DNA of 64,000 nt from an uncultured Collinsella sp. (GTDB taxonomy: Bacteria > Actinomycetota > Coriobacteriia > Coriobacteriales > Coriobacteriaceae), in contig CABQLK010000005.1 in the NCBI GenBank assembly GCA_902465015.1, forward strand, positions 3,559 through 67,558, given 5' to 3'. The position numbers and the translations under genes were made by a program. This document shows, one piece after another, positions 63,798 to 64,000 of the stretch; position 1 is the first letter of the stretch; each line of letters starts with the position of its first letter. The notes below the pieces were generated by a model, which worked only from the letters and a program-made list of their open reading frames with translations, ran no database searches and was not told the origin of the DNA.

Positions 63798-63825
63798 CAC
63801 AGCGCAATAACTCAATTTGGACCGG

Positions 63826-63886
63826 GTTCCGGACTGCGGACGTGCCATATGCGGCACGATTCAGCGGTCTGGAGCCCGTTTTGTTA
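63826..63886 (+). terminator. Terminator after argD
   Basis: CGGGTTCCGGACTGC pairs with GCGGTCTGGAGCCCG using several G-U pairs, with an inner CGTGCC/GGCACG stem, followed by TTTTG. The G-U pairs favour an RNA function. After it (63890-64000) I see no gene start. Confidence 0.75.
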
Positions 63887-64000
63887 TCGATTTACCATGG
63901 CTGGGATAGGCCGTGTGCAAAAAGTGGCAAATATGAGTACGGGCACTAACTTCGTAACATATAAATTAGGCGTTTTTAGATGAGTTGGGCCACATATGTC

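Noticed and set aside
63890..64000. Start of another gene after argD
   Set aside because: The sequence to the window edge is AT-richer and leader-like, but no coding frame with a ribosome site can be followed far enough.

Overview
The window is chromosomal DNA from a high-GC, Gram-positive anaerobe, most likely a Collinsella-like member of the Coriobacteriia. This is inferred from the gene set: an ECF-type vitamin transporter, a SEC-C methionine aminopeptidase, a DUF6020-type membrane protein, a fused 2-hydroxyacyl-CoA dehydratase activase, an AmaP/Asp23 envelope cluster and a bile-salt-hydrolase-like enzyme. The host is also suggested by many short palindromes with an AAAGGGACAG core. I see no rRNA, tRNA, CRISPR array, transposase or prophage. 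About 45 protein genes are supported; most are housekeeping or small-molecule transport genes.

Layout. 1-13 kb: the end of an FtsX-type permease, phosphofructokinase, a membrane-anchored Ntn hydrolase, an M18 aminopeptidase, a 2-hydroxyacid dehydrogenase, methionine aminopeptidase, a radical SAM protein, an alpha/beta hydrolase, and a response-regulator/HD-GYP protein with an HPt partner. 12.5-16 kb: a lower-GC module with a DUF2975 membrane protein, an Xre regulator and a BcrA-type ABC exporter. 16-20.5 kb: a C26 glutamine amidotransferase and a complete polar amino-acid ABC importer. 20.7-25.4 kb: dxs, an HD phosphohydrolase, a CmpB-type membrane protein and a HAD phosphatase. 25.5-25.8 kb: a candidate type I toxin-antitoxin locus. 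26-31.5 kb: TetR plus a 1595-residue activase fusion. 31.5-41 kb: DUF389 and OPT membrane proteins, coaX, dCMP deaminase, a NifU-like protein, lgt and a DUF6020-type protein. 41-47.6 kb: YebC, the AmaP/DUF2273/Asp23 cluster, YitT and zinc-ribbon membrane proteins. 47.7-54 kb: two amidohydrolases and groES-groEL. 54.2-58.7 kb: an FMN riboswitch, ribU, fused ecfAA', ecfT and two flavin/PLP-type oxidase-like proteins. 58.8-63.8 kb: the arginine operon argCJBD behind a tandem ARG box.

The most unusual content is in the intergenic DNA. Several families of long inverted repeats have arms that differ completely from copy to copy, while the loop or junction sequences recur. The clearest is a composite element of roughly 420-520 bp, present twice (1161-1579 and 51228-51751) with the same order of parts: terminal GGAGTATTC-type inverted repeats, then a triple-nested palindrome with unrelated stems but similar joining segments. 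A second family (eight copies) has the core AAAGGG(A/G)CAG and often starts within a few bases of a stop codon. A third (three copies) has a YYTARGC..GGT loop. The 25.5-25.8 kb locus carries a 41-residue hydrophobic/basic peptide, two 5'-3' complementary UTR blocks and a convergent antisense promoter, the usual layout of a type I toxin system.
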